64,000 nt of DNA from Spirosoma endbachense. GTDB lineage: Bacteria; Bacteroidota; Bacteroidia; Cytophagales; Spirosomataceae. Under the pieces are notes generated by a model that was not told the DNA's origin, searched no databases, and saw nothing but the letters and a program-made list of their open reading frames with translations. Each line of letters starts with the position of its first letter. Within the stretch, counting starts at the first letter, position 1. A program made the translations under genes and the position numbers. Of this stretch, positions 38,039 to 46,993 are shown piece by piece. The stretch covers positions 1,825,749 to 1,889,748 of the forward strand of contig NZ_CP045997.1 in the NCBI RefSeq assembly GCF_010233585.1, given 5' to 3'.

Positions 38039-38659
38039 TTACTCTTCCTCGATGGCTTCCAGAATATCCATCAATTCACCAAATTCTTTATTGCCAGGAT
38101 GTTCTTCGTCGCCACCGCTAAGCGCAATTCCCCGAACAGGAAGCTGTGCCAATAGATCATGTACATTGACGGCAGAAACACCGGTGCCCAATAATACGGG
38201 GTATCGTCCTGCCAGCCGTTGGAGTGCCCGTTTCAGATCGTCATCAAGGTGAAGTGGCCCATTGCTTTCGAGCAGCACGTATTCGGCCCCGGTTGCACCT
38301 GTCTGCAGGAAGCTATCAAGATGATCGAGGGTCAACTGCGACAAATCGACCCGTAGAATGAGTGGTTTTCCTAATGAACCCAGGTACGGTAGTAAAGCTG
38401 ACTCATCAACCTGAAGCAGATCAGGCTGATAGGTCTCAAGTAGATGCTCAATAACTTCCGGATCAGTCGACGTTGTTTCGCCTACAATCTGTACTCCGGC
38501 AACCCACGATTTTATTTCTTCAAACTTTTTAGGGTCAACATAATCTGCTGATTCAGCGTCCATTGAAAAGCCAAGCATGTCAACACCCATACCAGCACAA
38601 TACCGGGCATCACTAAGATTCGTAACGTTGGAGATTTTAACAAGAGTTGTGAGAGCCAT
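38039..38659 (-). CDS. phosphoribosylanthranilate isomerase-like TIM barrel lacking catalytic residues
   Basis: A 206-aa protein of the TrpF fold: VKISNVTNLSDARYCAGMGV, DMLGFSMDAESADYV, VGETTSTDPEVI and the phosphate-loop-like LSGGDEEHPGNKEF keep the order of TrpF. However the catalytic Cys of KICG is Ser10 (KISN), and the catalytic Asp of the LLD strand is Glu131 (LLES), so ordinary TrpF activity is doubtful. No other trp gene is nearby. It may be a paralogue with a new role or a ligand-binding remnant. It is divergent from nothing; a sugar-isomerase gene lies upstream on the same strand. Confidence 0.7.
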   Translation of the reverse strand: MALTTLVKISNVTNLSDARYCAGMGVDMLGFSMDAESADYVDPKKFEEIKSWVAGVQIVGETTSTDPEVIEHLLETYQPDLLQVDESALLPYLGSLGKPLILRVDLSQLTLDHLDSFLQTGATGAEYVLLESNGPLHLDDDLKRALQRLAGRYPVLLGTGVSAVNVHDLLAQLPVRGIALSGGDEEHPGNKEFGELMDILEAIEEE

Positions 38660-38689
38660 GATACAGTCAATTACAGGCTACGAAGTTAA

Positions 38690-38780
38690 GGACGGAGTCG
38701 GCAGGGAGCAAGGGGCAGTGAACGGAGTTATGCATTTGCTCGTCTCCCCGCTCTGGCTCCCCACCCCTTGCCTCTACTGC
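38690..38780. repeat. imperfect G-rich/C-rich hairpin between the sugar-isomerase and TrpF-like genes
   Basis: A G-rich left half (gacggagtcggcagggagca) and a C-rich right half (gctccccaccccttgcctct) pair imperfectly around about 38735. Its right end overlaps the last codons of the sugar-isomerase-like gene. Confidence 0.45.
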
Positions 38781-39628
38781 ACCTTCACCCGGTTATAAAT
38801 CTCCCGGAAATTTTTAACGCTTTCCGCTATCTCAGGGCCGTTATTTTCCCAGTGGTATTCATATTCAGCCGAAATCGGGCCCTTAAAGTGCTGGCGTTTC
38901 AATTCAGCAATGACGGCTTCTACTTTGCAATCGCCCGTACTCCAGACCACATCGTGGTATTTACCATCGGGTGTATCTTTCTTCACATCTTTAAAATGCA
39001 TACCAATTACATGGCCATTCAGTTTTTTCAGACACTCAATCGGGTCGAGTCCTGAACGAACCCAGTGACCAATATCGGAGCAGGAGCCGATGTATTTGCT
39101 CCCACCGATAGCGGCAAGAACCGTATCAGGATGCCAGTAGCGCGACGGTTTGGGATGGTTATGTAAGGCTACGTTGATTTTATACTGCTCAGCCAGTTTG
39201 CGTACTAAAGGCATTTGCTCAGGAGTAGGCTCAGAATTGATATTCAGAATACCCATATCCTTCGCAAACTCAAACAACGCACTCCATTCTTCATCTGTCT
39301 TAGGGTTGATCACACCATAAGCCACTACTGTCAGCCCTTTATCCTTTATTAATTTCTTAACGGCCTGCCGGGTTGCAGCATCCATTTTAAAGTCCATTTT
39401 CCCTTCCATGCCTCCACCAATCGGCTGACCCGGAAATGCTTCGACATATTTGAGGCCACAACTATCAATTTTCCGCAGGGCTTCTGCAAAGGGGAATAAC
39501 CGAAATGAATATGCCTGAGCTCCCAGTTTCCACCCTGCCTTATCTTCGGGGTTTTTCTGGGCTATTGCCGAAACGATACTTAACGCTGCGATTGCCCCGC
39601 CCAGGAGGTACTTTGTCCAATGTTTCAT
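38774..39628 (-). CDS. secreted sugar phosphate isomerase/epimerase-like TIM-barrel protein
   Basis: From ATG 39628 a clear signal peptide (KHWTKYLLGGAIAALSIVSA, then IAQ) leads into an AP-endonuclease-2 type barrel (PF01261), 284 aa. Metal-site-like segments are ALHNHPKPSRYWHP, SCSDIGHWVRSG, GMHFKDVKK and SAEYEYHWENNG. Export argues against a sugar-phosphate substrate; related exported barrels in Bacteroidota act on free or keto sugars and glycosides. The exact substrate is unknown. Confidence 0.8.
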   Translation of the reverse strand: MKHWTKYLLGGAIAALSIVSAIAQKNPEDKAGWKLGAQAYSFRLFPFAEALRKIDSCGLKYVEAFPGQPIGGGMEGKMDFKMDAATRQAVKKLIKDKGLTVVAYGVINPKTDEEWSALFEFAKDMGILNINSEPTPEQMPLVRKLAEQYKINVALHNHPKPSRYWHPDTVLAAIGGSKYIGSCSDIGHWVRSGLDPIECLKKLNGHVIGMHFKDVKKDTPDGKYHDVVWSTGDCKVEAVIAELKRQHFKGPISAEYEYHWENNGPEIAESVKNFREIYNRVKVQ

Positions 39629-39881
39629 AAAGCAGATAATGTTTTTACTCAAAAGGAAAGGAGCAATTTGCTTTACCCATTAACTAGCTTAAATCAGTAA
39701 CGATGAAGACTATACCTTTGGAAACCAGTCAGCATTCGGCATTCGGGCGATCAGTTACTAGCTGCGGTTCAGCAGTTAAGCTGCGGAAAAATCAACTGAA
39801 TTCTCTACTTTAGAGCGGGCCAGTTTGCACAAATAGGCTTACTCGCTGGTTTATACTCAACATCATCATAATTCAGTCTTT

Positions 39882-40721
39882 ATGAAAAGGATAACGCTTG
39901 CTCTCGCGGTATTGTGTATTCTCATTATTGGCTGTAAAGATGCGCCATTAGAACTCACGCCAGCTCCTTCATCTGGACAGCGGGTGAACCATCTTGTTAT
40001 CCTCTATTACCGCTTTCTGGATCAGGAACCCATGCTGGATACCGTGCTAATTGATGGGGTGGTCAAGGCAATTGCGTCGAAAGATAGCATGAGCTTTGGC
40101 TACGATTCGCAGGGGAGGCTAACCAACTACGACCGAACCCAGTATTCGGCCAACGTTGGTGGCCCTTACACCAGCGGAACACTAAAAAGTGAATACACTT
40201 ATCAAAACGGGCAATTTCAGGAACTGGAAGGCAGTACCGGCATTCGGTTCCAATACCGACTCGACGACTCGCAGCGTAGGGTGCTGAGCCGGACTAAAAA
40301 ACGTTACTCCTACATCGATGTCGATACGTTGAGACAGTATTCGGCCGAAGGCATTCTAAAAACAGTACAATTGCTGAATAACCGGCAGGTATTCACTATT
40401 GAGAATGGGAACGTGGTTCGTATTGAGCAGTATGGAATAGCGAACGGTAAGCTAGAGCAGGTAACTCAGATGACCTACGATAACTCGCATCTTGCTCCGC
40501 CAGCCCAGTTGACCTTTCTGGGAGAAACCAGTCGAAATGCACTCGTCCATAAAAAGATTCTTGACTACGGTTATACAGACGGCGTCCATACCTATGACTA
40601 CTCCTATACGAATGAATATGACGCTCAGGGACGAATGACGCGGCAAATTGAGTACCACCAGGAATCCTGGTACAATCAGGGTAAGCCTTACTTCTGGACA
40701 GCTACAGACTACTACTACTGA
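39882..40721 (+). CDS. lipoprotein with YD-like repeats
   Basis: A 279-aa lipoprotein (lipobox IIGC, Cys18). The remainder is rich in Tyr, Asp and Gln, with units like FGYDSQGRLTNYDR, then NEYDAQGRMTRQIEYH, reminiscent of RHS/YD beta-strand repeats in a very short array. It lacks an RHS core or toxin tip. It probably is surface-exposed; function unknown. The 229 bp upstream hold nothing I can identify. Confidence 0.6.
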   Translation: MKRITLALAVLCILIIGCKDAPLELTPAPSSGQRVNHLVILYYRFLDQEPMLDTVLIDGVVKAIASKDSMSFGYDSQGRLTNYDRTQYSANVGGPYTSGTLKSEYTYQNGQFQELEGSTGIRFQYRLDDSQRRVLSRTKKRYSYIDVDTLRQYSAEGILKTVQLLNNRQVFTIENGNVVRIEQYGIANGKLEQVTQMTYDNSHLAPPAQLTFLGETSRNALVHKKILDYGYTDGVHTYDYSYTNEYDAQGRMTRQIEYHQESWYNQGKPYFWTATDYYY

Positions 40722-40950
40722 TCTGTTACGGTTCGCAATATCCTCTCCAACAGGACAAAACATAGTTCTATCCTACTTTTCCAGCGCGTTCAAATGTAAC
40801 GTATTTATTGAACCGCCACGAGTTATTACCCCAAGCCAGTTTGAACTGCTCAACAGGCTTCAATAGTTAGAATCGCTGAAAAATAAGAAGTAATTACAAG
40901 AACGAATTTTCCCAAAAATAGACTTACAGGAAGCAAAAGACCCATAAACC

Positions 40951-40972
40951 AAAAAAGCCCCATAATGGAGCT
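40951..40972 (-). terminator. small terminator downstream of dnaJ
   Basis: On the minus strand, agctcc-attat-ggggct forms a six-pair stem (one G-T) followed by six T. The 300-bp gap 40722-41021 otherwise contains no gene that I can support. Confidence 0.55.
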
Positions 40973-41021
40973 CCCTGGCGTTTTTCTATCTGTTTGTTTA
41001 TTGACCGTTTGTGGTCAATAC

Positions 41022-42182
41022 TTATCCGTGAAAGAAATCCTTCATTTTATCGAAGAACCCTTTTTCATTTTTATTAGGCTTCGGTTGAAAGTTCGGTGAG
41101 TTACGTAGCTTTTCCAGCATCGACCGCTCTTCTGACGACAACGCTTTTGGCGTCCAGACGTTAACATGAACGAGTTGATCACCACGACCATAGCCGTTCA
41201 ATTCTTTAATTCCTTTGCCTTTAAGACGAAGTATCTTTCCACTCTGTGTGCCCGGATCAAGCGTAATACGTGCCTTCCCGTCAATAGTTGGCACCTCAAC
41301 ATTTGTGCCGACAGCGGCATCTACGAAGTTGACATACAGATCAAACACGACGTTGTTACCATCACGCTTGAGATCAGCATCCTCTTCTTCTTCAATGACA
41401 ATAAGCAAATCACCAGCAACACCACCCCGCGGGGGTACGTTTCCTTTTCCTCCTACCGACAATTGAATACCTTCAGCAACACCGGCCGGAATCTTAATTG
41501 GAATAACGTCTTCCTGCAATACACGACCTTCACCAAAGCATACGTCGCACCGGTCGGTTACTAGTTTACCTTCCCCATTACAGGTTGGGCAAGTGCTGGT
41601 CGAGACCATCTGCCCAAGCATGGTGTTGACTACTTTGCGGGTTTGCCCCGTTCCACTACAGGTCGTACAGGTTTGTACGGCTGTTCCATTTTTAGACCCG
41701 TTACCACCACAGGTGTTACAGGTAACGTGGCGCTTCACTTTAATTTTCTTCTCGACGCCGTTGGCAACTTCCTGTAAATTCAATTTCAGCTTGATACGCA
41801 GATCGGAGCCACGACGAACGCGCTGGCGTCCTCCGCCCCCCTGCGCTCCCCGAAAGAAGCTGCCAAAGGGTGAATCGTCGCCAAAAACGTCACCAAACTG
41901 ACTGAATATATCTTCCATGGTTGGCCCACCGGCACCATAGCCACCAGCAGCTCCACCCACACCGGCATGACCAAACTGGTCATAGCGAGCCTTCTTCTGA
42001 GGGTCGTTCAGAACATCGTAAGCCTCTGCCGCTTCCTTAAATTTCTCTTCGGCGGTGGGGTCATCGGGGTTTTTATCGGGATGGTACTTGATGGCCATCT
42101 TCCGATATGCCTTTTTCAACTCCTCCGCCGAGACGTTCTTATCAACGCCCAGTATTTCGTAATAATCGCGCTTCGTTGCCAT
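41022..42182 (-). CDS. dnaJ: co-chaperone DnaJ
   Basis: A 386-aa DnaK co-chaperone from the ATG at 42182 ([14 protein letters not shown]). It has a J domain with the HPD triad (KYHPDKNP), a Gly/Phe-rich segment, a zinc domain with four CxxCxGxG repeats ([32 protein letters not shown]) and the substrate domain. An earlier ATG at 42236 would translate the hairpin spacer and is rejected. It is downstream of grpE; dnaK is not in the window. Confidence 0.96.
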   Translation of the reverse strand: MATKRDYYEILGVDKNVSAEELKKAYRKMAIKYHPDKNPDDPTAEEKFKEAAEAYDVLNDPQKKARYDQFGHAGVGGAAGGYGAGGPTMEDIFSQFGDVFGDDSPFGSFFRGAQGGGGRQRVRRGSDLRIKLKLNLQEVANGVEKKIKVKRHVTCNTCGGNGSKNGTAVQTCTTCSGTGQTRKVVNTMLGQMVSTSTCPTCNGEGKLVTDRCDVCFGEGRVLQEDVIPIKIPAGVAEGIQLSVGGKGNVPPRGGVAGDLLIVIEEEEDADLKRDGNNVVFDLYVNFVDAAVGTNVEVPTIDGKARITLDPGTQSGKILRLKGKGIKELNGYGRGDQLVHVNVWTPKALSSEERSMLEKLRNSPNFQPKPNKNEKGFFDKMKDFFHG

Positions 42183-42196
42183 GGTCGGGATATATA

Positions 42197-42254
42197 ATGT
42201 GGGATATATGATGTCTAGTCTGGCACATTGGACCATACATCATATATCCCACAT
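42197..42254. repeat. 18-bp perfect hairpin between grpE and dnaJ
   Basis: Arms 42197-42214 (atgtgggatatatgatgt) and 42237-42254 are exact complements with a 22-nt loop. It lies 15 bp upstream of the dnaJ start on the minus strand, so it would form in the grpE-dnaJ message. Confidence 0.85.
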
Positions 42255-42266
42255 CACACCTAAAAA

Positions 42267-42872
42267 TTATGCTCCTACAATTACTTTCGCAAACCGAATG
42301 ACCTTGTCATTCAGATAGTACCCTTTTTCAATTTCGTCGATGACTTTTCCTTTGAGATCATCGCTTGGAGCCGGAAACTGAGTTACAGACTCGTGCAGGT
42401 CGGCATTGAACGTTTCCCCTTTCGAGCTCATTGGCTTTAAGCCTTTATTCTCTAAAGTCTTAAACAACTTATTGTAGATCAGGGCTATACCTTCTTTTAC
42501 AGCGGCAATATCGTCCGTTGCTTCGATGGATTGCATAGCGCGCTCAAAATCGTCAACAACCGGTATCAACGCCTGTAATAAGCCTTCATTGGCGTTATTG
42601 ATCAGGTCTAGTTTTTCCCTGGCCGTGCGCCGGCGAAAATTCTCAAAGTCAGCGTACAAACGGAGGTATTTATCTTTAAGTTCAGCTAATTCGCTGCCAA
42701 TCCGTTCCGTTTCAGCTACAAAGCCTTCTGCCGAATTGCTTTCAGTTGTTTCTTCCGACTCTCCGCCATTGACGGGTACAGCCTCTTCACCGGCTGCCGT
42801 TGCAGTTGTCAGGTTGTCAGGTTGTTGCGTATTCGTAGACGCTTCTTCGTCCAAAATGTCTTTATTTTCCAT
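42267..42872 (-). CDS. grpE: nucleotide exchange factor GrpE
   Basis: A 201-aa DnaK nucleotide exchange factor. An acidic, disordered N-terminus (1-70) leads to the long coiled-coil helix (LAELKDKYLRLYADFENFRR, then RTAREK) and the beta domain (GETFNADLHESVTQFPAP, YYLNDKVIRFAKVIVG). Start chosen at MENKDIL (ATG 42872); an in-frame ATG at 42905 is possible. It forms an operon with dnaJ and has the TGNCA-N3-TGNCA motif about 75 bp upstream. Confidence 0.94.
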   Translation of the reverse strand: MENKDILDEEASTNTQQPDNLTTATAAGEEAVPVNGGESEETTESNSAEGFVAETERIGSELAELKDKYLRLYADFENFRRRTAREKLDLINNANEGLLQALIPVVDDFERAMQSIEATDDIAAVKEGIALIYNKLFKTLENKGLKPMSSKGETFNADLHESVTQFPAPSDDLKGKVIDEIEKGYYLNDKVIRFAKVIVGA

Positions 42873-42945
42873 TGATGAGCTTCTATTTCGCTTCCAGAAA
42901 TTCATATGCAAAGATGGGCAAAAGCCCGGCCAAAACCGCATTTAC

Positions 42946-42958
42946 TGCCAAGTTGACA
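42946..42958. promoter_or_regulatory. TGNCA-N3-TGNCA operator-like motif upstream of grpE
   Basis: On the plus strand TGCCA-AGT-TGACA; in the sense of grpE it reads TGTCA-ACT-TGGCA. The plus-strand 15-mer CTGCCAAGTTGACAC is close to the miaB copy. It also lies about 95 bp upstream of divergent queG. Confidence 0.42.
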
Positions 42959-43052
42959 CGATTTATGAACTGCGATTACACTGATTTATTAATTTACAGG
43001 ATTTATCTTTCCGGCAAATCTGTTTTCGAGAAACAGTCGTCTTCGTCTTTTT

Positions 43053-44003
43053 ATGCATTCGTCAACAAGTCAGTACACTCGATTGATCAAAGCCAGAGCC
43101 CTTGCCTTAGGTTTTGATTTTTGTGGCGTGGCGAAGGCTGATTTTCTGGAAGAAGAAGCGCCCCGTCTGGAAACCTGGCTTAAGAATGGGATGCATGGCC
43201 AGATGAATTACATGGCTAATCACTTCGACAAACGGCTTGATCCACGTCTGCTGGTCGATGACGCCAAATCGGTCATAACGGTTTTACTCAATTATTATCC
43301 AGAGCAGAAACTTCCCGAATCCGATGCTGATTATAAGCTCTCAAAATATGCTTATGGTGCAGATTATCACTATGTTATCAAAGACAAACTAAAAGATTTA
43401 CTGGCTTATATTCAGGAAGAAATCGGCGAAGTCGGTGGGCGGGCTTTTGTCGATTCAGCTCCAGTCATGGATAAAGCCTGGGCAAAACGAGGGGGATTAG
43501 GCTGGGTCGGAAAACACACCAATCTGATCAATCGCGAGATCGGTTCATTTTTCTTTATTGGCGAGTTAATTCTTGATCTTGAGCTGGAACCTGATGGCCC
43601 AATTACTGACTATTGCGGAACCTGTGCGCGTTGCATCGACGCCTGCCCAACCGACGCAATTGTTGGCCCCTACGTGGTTGATGGCAGCAAATGTATTTCT
43701 TACTTTACGATTGAGTTAAAAGAGGCAATTCCTGACGATGTTCGGGGAAAATTTGACAATTGGGTCTTCGGTTGTGACATCTGCCAGGATGTCTGTCCCT
43801 GGAATCGTTTTGCCAAACCACACAAAACGGTTGAGTTCAGCCCAAATCCCGAATTAGCCTCGTTTACAAAGGTCGACTGGGAGGAAATTACGGAAGATGT
43901 TTTTCGTGAGGTTTTCCGCCGATCGGCCGTAAAACGAACCAAACTGGAGGGTCTGAAGCGGAATGTTGCGTTCAATAAGCCTGATTCTGTTTCTGAAAAC
44001 TGA
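43053..44003 (+). CDS. queG: epoxyqueuosine reductase
   Basis: A 316-aa cobalamin-dependent enzyme for the last step of queuosine synthesis in tRNA. Family segments are [20 protein letters not shown] and GKHTNLI; the two [4Fe-4S] sites are [12 protein letters not shown] and [11 protein letters not shown]. It lacks the C-terminal HEAT-like domain of the E. coli protein, common in Bacteroidota. Divergent from grpE. Confidence 0.95.
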   Translation: MHSSTSQYTRLIKARALALGFDFCGVAKADFLEEEAPRLETWLKNGMHGQMNYMANHFDKRLDPRLLVDDAKSVITVLLNYYPEQKLPESDADYKLSKYAYGADYHYVIKDKLKDLLAYIQEEIGEVGGRAFVDSAPVMDKAWAKRGGLGWVGKHTNLINREIGSFFFIGELILDLELEPDGPITDYCGTCARCIDACPTDAIVGPYVVDGSKCISYFTIELKEAIPDDVRGKFDNWVFGCDICQDVCPWNRFAKPHKTVEFSPNPELASFTKVDWEEITEDVFREVFRRSAVKRTKLEGLKRNVAFNKPDSVSEN

Positions 44004-44061
44004 CAACAGTTACTGACTGCATGAATGCACTTCAAGCAATTTTTAGGCATCTGCTTGTGTA

Positions 44062-45366
44062 CTACTGTACGCCAAAATAGCCGCTCATTACCTCCCCTAC
44101 CCGCCATACTTCCTCAAATGTGTTGTATAGGGGTGTGGGAGCCAGTCGAATGCAGTCGGGTTCGCGCCAATCGCCGATAATACCCTGTTCGGTCAGATAA
44201 GTAAACAACTCACGGCCTTTTTTGCGCACCAGCAACGATAACTGACAACCGCGCTGGTTCGGATCGTCGGGCGTTACCAGCAGCACTTCATCAAACGGTG
44301 CCAACACATACTCCAGATAGCCGGTTAATAGTTCACTTTTTTGCCGGAGTGGAATAATTCCAGCTTCGGCTGTAATGGCCAGAGCTGCGCGGTGCAAAGC
44401 CAGTGACAGAATATTAGGCGTACTAACCTGCCAGCCATCGGCTCCGGGAGCTGGTAGAAAACCGGGCTTCATATCAAAACGCCGGCCTTCGCGATAACCC
44501 CACCAACCAGCTAGCCTTGGCAAGTTCTGATCATGGTGTTTCTCATGAACAAACACGCCCGACACAGCCCCCGGCCCACCATTGAGGTATTTATAGGAAC
44601 ACCAGGTGGCAAAGTCAACGCCCCATTCGTGGAGCCGCAAGGGTACGTTTCCAATCGCATGGGCCAGGTCAAAACCTATGAGCACGCAATGCTGTTTGGC
44701 TGTCTGGGTAATCGCATCCATGTTATAAACCTGCCCCGTGTAATAATTCAGGCCACTCATCCAGATCAAAGCCAGCGAGTCGGCATGTTCGGCAATGGCA
44801 TGCTGTATATCTGTCGTATGGATCAGGCTGTCGTCGGATCGTGGCGCTATTTCGATAATTGCCTCCGAGGGATTTAATCCATGATGCTTAACGTGCGTTT
44901 CAAGAGCATATTGATCCGATGGAAAATCACCAGCAATCGTAAGAATTTTATACTTCTTTTTCCCTGAAGAATCAGCTGTACCGGGCCGATAAAAGGAAGC
45001 CAGTAATAAATGCAGATTCACGGTCAGAGCGTTCATCGGACAAACCTCCGAAGTTTCGGCCCCTACGATTTGCGCCAGAGAATCTTTACAGGTCGTATGG
45101 TAGCCTAACCAGGTTTGTCTGTCACTTTCCGTCTCTGCAACGGCAGAATGATCGAACCAGCCCTCAACACCTAGATTCTGCCAGGTATCAAGCTCCCGGC
45201 CAAGGGCTTCACGCGCTGTTTTGGGTTGCAGGCCAAGCGAATTACCGCACAGGTAAATTAAGGGTTTGTCGTCGCGCTGAGGAATATGAAAACGGTCGCG
45301 AAACTGCCGAAGAGGGTCGGCCTGATCAAGTTGTTGAGCGAAAGCGCGTGAATTTTCGTAAGTCAT
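44062..45366 (-). CDS. kynU: kynureninase
   Basis: A 434-aa PLP enzyme that cleaves kynurenine (or 3-hydroxykynurenine) to anthranilate (or 3-hydroxyanthranilate) and alanine. Conserved features are YLCGNSLGLQPK at the start, the cofactor lysine in WCSYKYLNGGPG, GVFVHEKH and the C-terminal IIGDWREPDCIRLAPTPLYN. Other kynurenine-pathway genes are not adjacent. It overlaps no neighbour; queG converges on it. Confidence 0.94.
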   Translation of the reverse strand: MTYENSRAFAQQLDQADPLRQFRDRFHIPQRDDKPLIYLCGNSLGLQPKTAREALGRELDTWQNLGVEGWFDHSAVAETESDRQTWLGYHTTCKDSLAQIVGAETSEVCPMNALTVNLHLLLASFYRPGTADSSGKKKYKILTIAGDFPSDQYALETHVKHHGLNPSEAIIEIAPRSDDSLIHTTDIQHAIAEHADSLALIWMSGLNYYTGQVYNMDAITQTAKQHCVLIGFDLAHAIGNVPLRLHEWGVDFATWCSYKYLNGGPGAVSGVFVHEKHHDQNLPRLAGWWGYREGRRFDMKPGFLPAPGADGWQVSTPNILSLALHRAALAITAEAGIIPLRQKSELLTGYLEYVLAPFDEVLLVTPDDPNQRGCQLSLLVRKKGRELFTYLTEQGIIGDWREPDCIRLAPTPLYNTFEEVWRVGEVMSGYFGVQ

Positions 45367-45470
45367 CTGGAGGTATCAACAAGTCTGTTACAAGCTACGA
45401 TTTTAAGCCGTTTTTGTTCAATTATTTTGACCGTTGATCAGGTTTTCCAGAAGAGATTCAGAAAAAAGTA

Positions 45471-45537
45471 GTAGGCCTTTAACTAAGACCCGTGCCACGG
45501 GTCGAAATCGTGGCACGGGTCTTAGTTAAAGGCCTAC
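45471..45537 (-). terminator. 28-bp perfect hairpin ending the RND efflux operon
   Basis: Arms 45471-45498 and 45510-45537 (core aactaagacccgtgccac) are exact complements with an 11-nt loop. On the minus strand the stem is followed by tacttttttctg, giving a typical intrinsic terminator 20 bp after the stop of the outer-membrane factor gene. The stem is far longer than termination needs. Confidence 0.9.
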
Positions 45538-45556
45538 ATTAATTAGTATCAGGAAT

Positions 45557-46990
45557 TTATTTCCATCCACCACCAAGCGCCCGGTACGTATTGACCAGCG
45601 CATTCATTTGTTGCATTCTGGTTTCAATAAGCTCCATTCGTGCTTCCAGCACATCGCGTTGAGTTAGCAGCACTTCCATATAATCGGCTCTGGCTGAAGT
45701 AAATAACTTGATCGATATACCAGTCGACTGGGTAAGTGCCTCCACCTGGTTATTCTTCATGTTGTACTTTTTCTCCAGGTTATCAATATTCGACAACTGA
45801 TTGACAACTTCGATGTAGGCATTCAGAATTGTTCGCTCGTAATTATAAACGGTCTGAATTTGCTTGGCATTGGCACTTTGATACGTAGCCGTAATGGCAT
45901 TCTTATTGATCCAGGGACCGGCTAAATCACCAACCAGCGAAGCGATCAATGATTGAGGAAGATTTCCCAGATAGATCGGATTAAAGGCCATGACGCCCAC
46001 TGATGCTGAAATGTTTAACGAAGGATAAAAATTTGCTTTAGCCACCGTTACGTCCAGCTTGGCTGCCGCCAGTTGCAATTCAGCCTGTCGGATATCAGGG
46101 CGATTGGCTAACAACTGGGGTGGGATACCTGCCGAAATTTTGGCAGGAATTAAAGTGCCAAAATTCTGGGAATTCCGTTGAACATGTTGCGGAAATCTAC
46201 CCACCAGAAAGTTAATCCGGTTTTCTGCTATGACAATCTTTTGCTGAATTTCGTACTGAAGGCTTTGGGTTTTAAATACCTCAGCTTCAAACCTGCGCAC
46301 GGCCAGTTCGGTTACTTTGGCCGCTTCTTTCTCCTGCTTTATGATACTCAAAGCATTGGTAAGAACCGTAATGTTTCTCTGTACGATCTCCAGCTCATTG
46401 TCGAGTGCCATAAGCTCGTAATACGAATTGGCAATTTCAGAGACCAGATTCGTAACCTGGAAATTCTTCCCTTCAATAGAAGCCAGGTAATTCATTACGG
46501 CCACTTTTTTGGCGTTACGCAGCTTATGCCAGATATCCACTTCCCAACTGGCAAAGGCACCTATATACGAATTCGGTAAAACCTCCGGCGTTTCTTTACC
46601 CGGTTTTATTTCTGAATAGGCATCGGCCGCTCCCTGACTCGTATAGCGCGACACCTTGTCGACACCGCTACCGCCACCCACCGTAACGAAGGGTAGGTAA
46701 GCCCCTTTTCTGGCTAATATTTCGTTATTAGCCATCTGGATTTCCTGTAGCGTAATATTTAGTTCCTGATTGTTATACAAAGCTGTATCAATCAGGGCTG
46801 CCAGATTGGGGTCGGTAAAATACTCTTTCCAGGTACTCTTTGCCGAATTGGTCGAGTCCTGCGAGTTGTTATAACTCGCAGGTACCAGTTTATTCTCTGT
46901 TTTTCCAACCAGGCGCGGAACACTACAGGCGGCATTGAGTAGGGCAATGAAAGCTATCCCTAAGCAAGCCAATAGTCTTTTATTGCTCAT
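45557..46990 (-). CDS. RND efflux outer-membrane factor (NodT/OprM type)
   Basis: A 477-aa outer-membrane channel lipoprotein (lipobox NAAC near residue 22). The TolC-type duplicated OEP domains are shown by WKEYFTDPNLAALIDTAL, the periplasmic IPPQLLANRPDIRQAELQLA motif and the ending VNTYRALGGGWK. It is the last gene of the operon MFP-RND-OMF, three bp after the pump gene. Confidence 0.93.
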   Translation of the reverse strand: MSNKRLLACLGIAFIALLNAACSVPRLVGKTENKLVPASYNNSQDSTNSAKSTWKEYFTDPNLAALIDTALYNNQELNITLQEIQMANNEILARKGAYLPFVTVGGGSGVDKVSRYTSQGAADAYSEIKPGKETPEVLPNSYIGAFASWEVDIWHKLRNAKKVAVMNYLASIEGKNFQVTNLVSEIANSYYELMALDNELEIVQRNITVLTNALSIIKQEKEAAKVTELAVRRFEAEVFKTQSLQYEIQQKIVIAENRINFLVGRFPQHVQRNSQNFGTLIPAKISAGIPPQLLANRPDIRQAELQLAAAKLDVTVAKANFYPSLNISASVGVMAFNPIYLGNLPQSLIASLVGDLAGPWINKNAITATYQSANAKQIQTVYNYERTILNAYIEVVNQLSNIDNLEKKYNMKNNQVEALTQSTGISIKLFTSARADYMEVLLTQRDVLEARMELIETRMQQMNALVNTYRALGGGWK

Positions 46991-46993
46991 CGA

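Noticed and set aside
39653..39881. Possible small RNA or promoter pair between the divergent sugar-isomerase and lipoprotein genes
   Set aside because: No stable stem or recognisable promoter pair could be defended by eye.
40722..40866. Short coding frame after the YD-like lipoprotein (ending near 40866)
   Set aside because: It is mostly a shifted reading of the lipoprotein gene's 3' end; no start, family or context supports it.
42183..42236. Extended N-terminus for DnaJ from the ATG at 42236
   Set aside because: It would translate part of the 42197-42254 hairpin; the universal DnaJ start [12 protein letters not shown] is at 42182.
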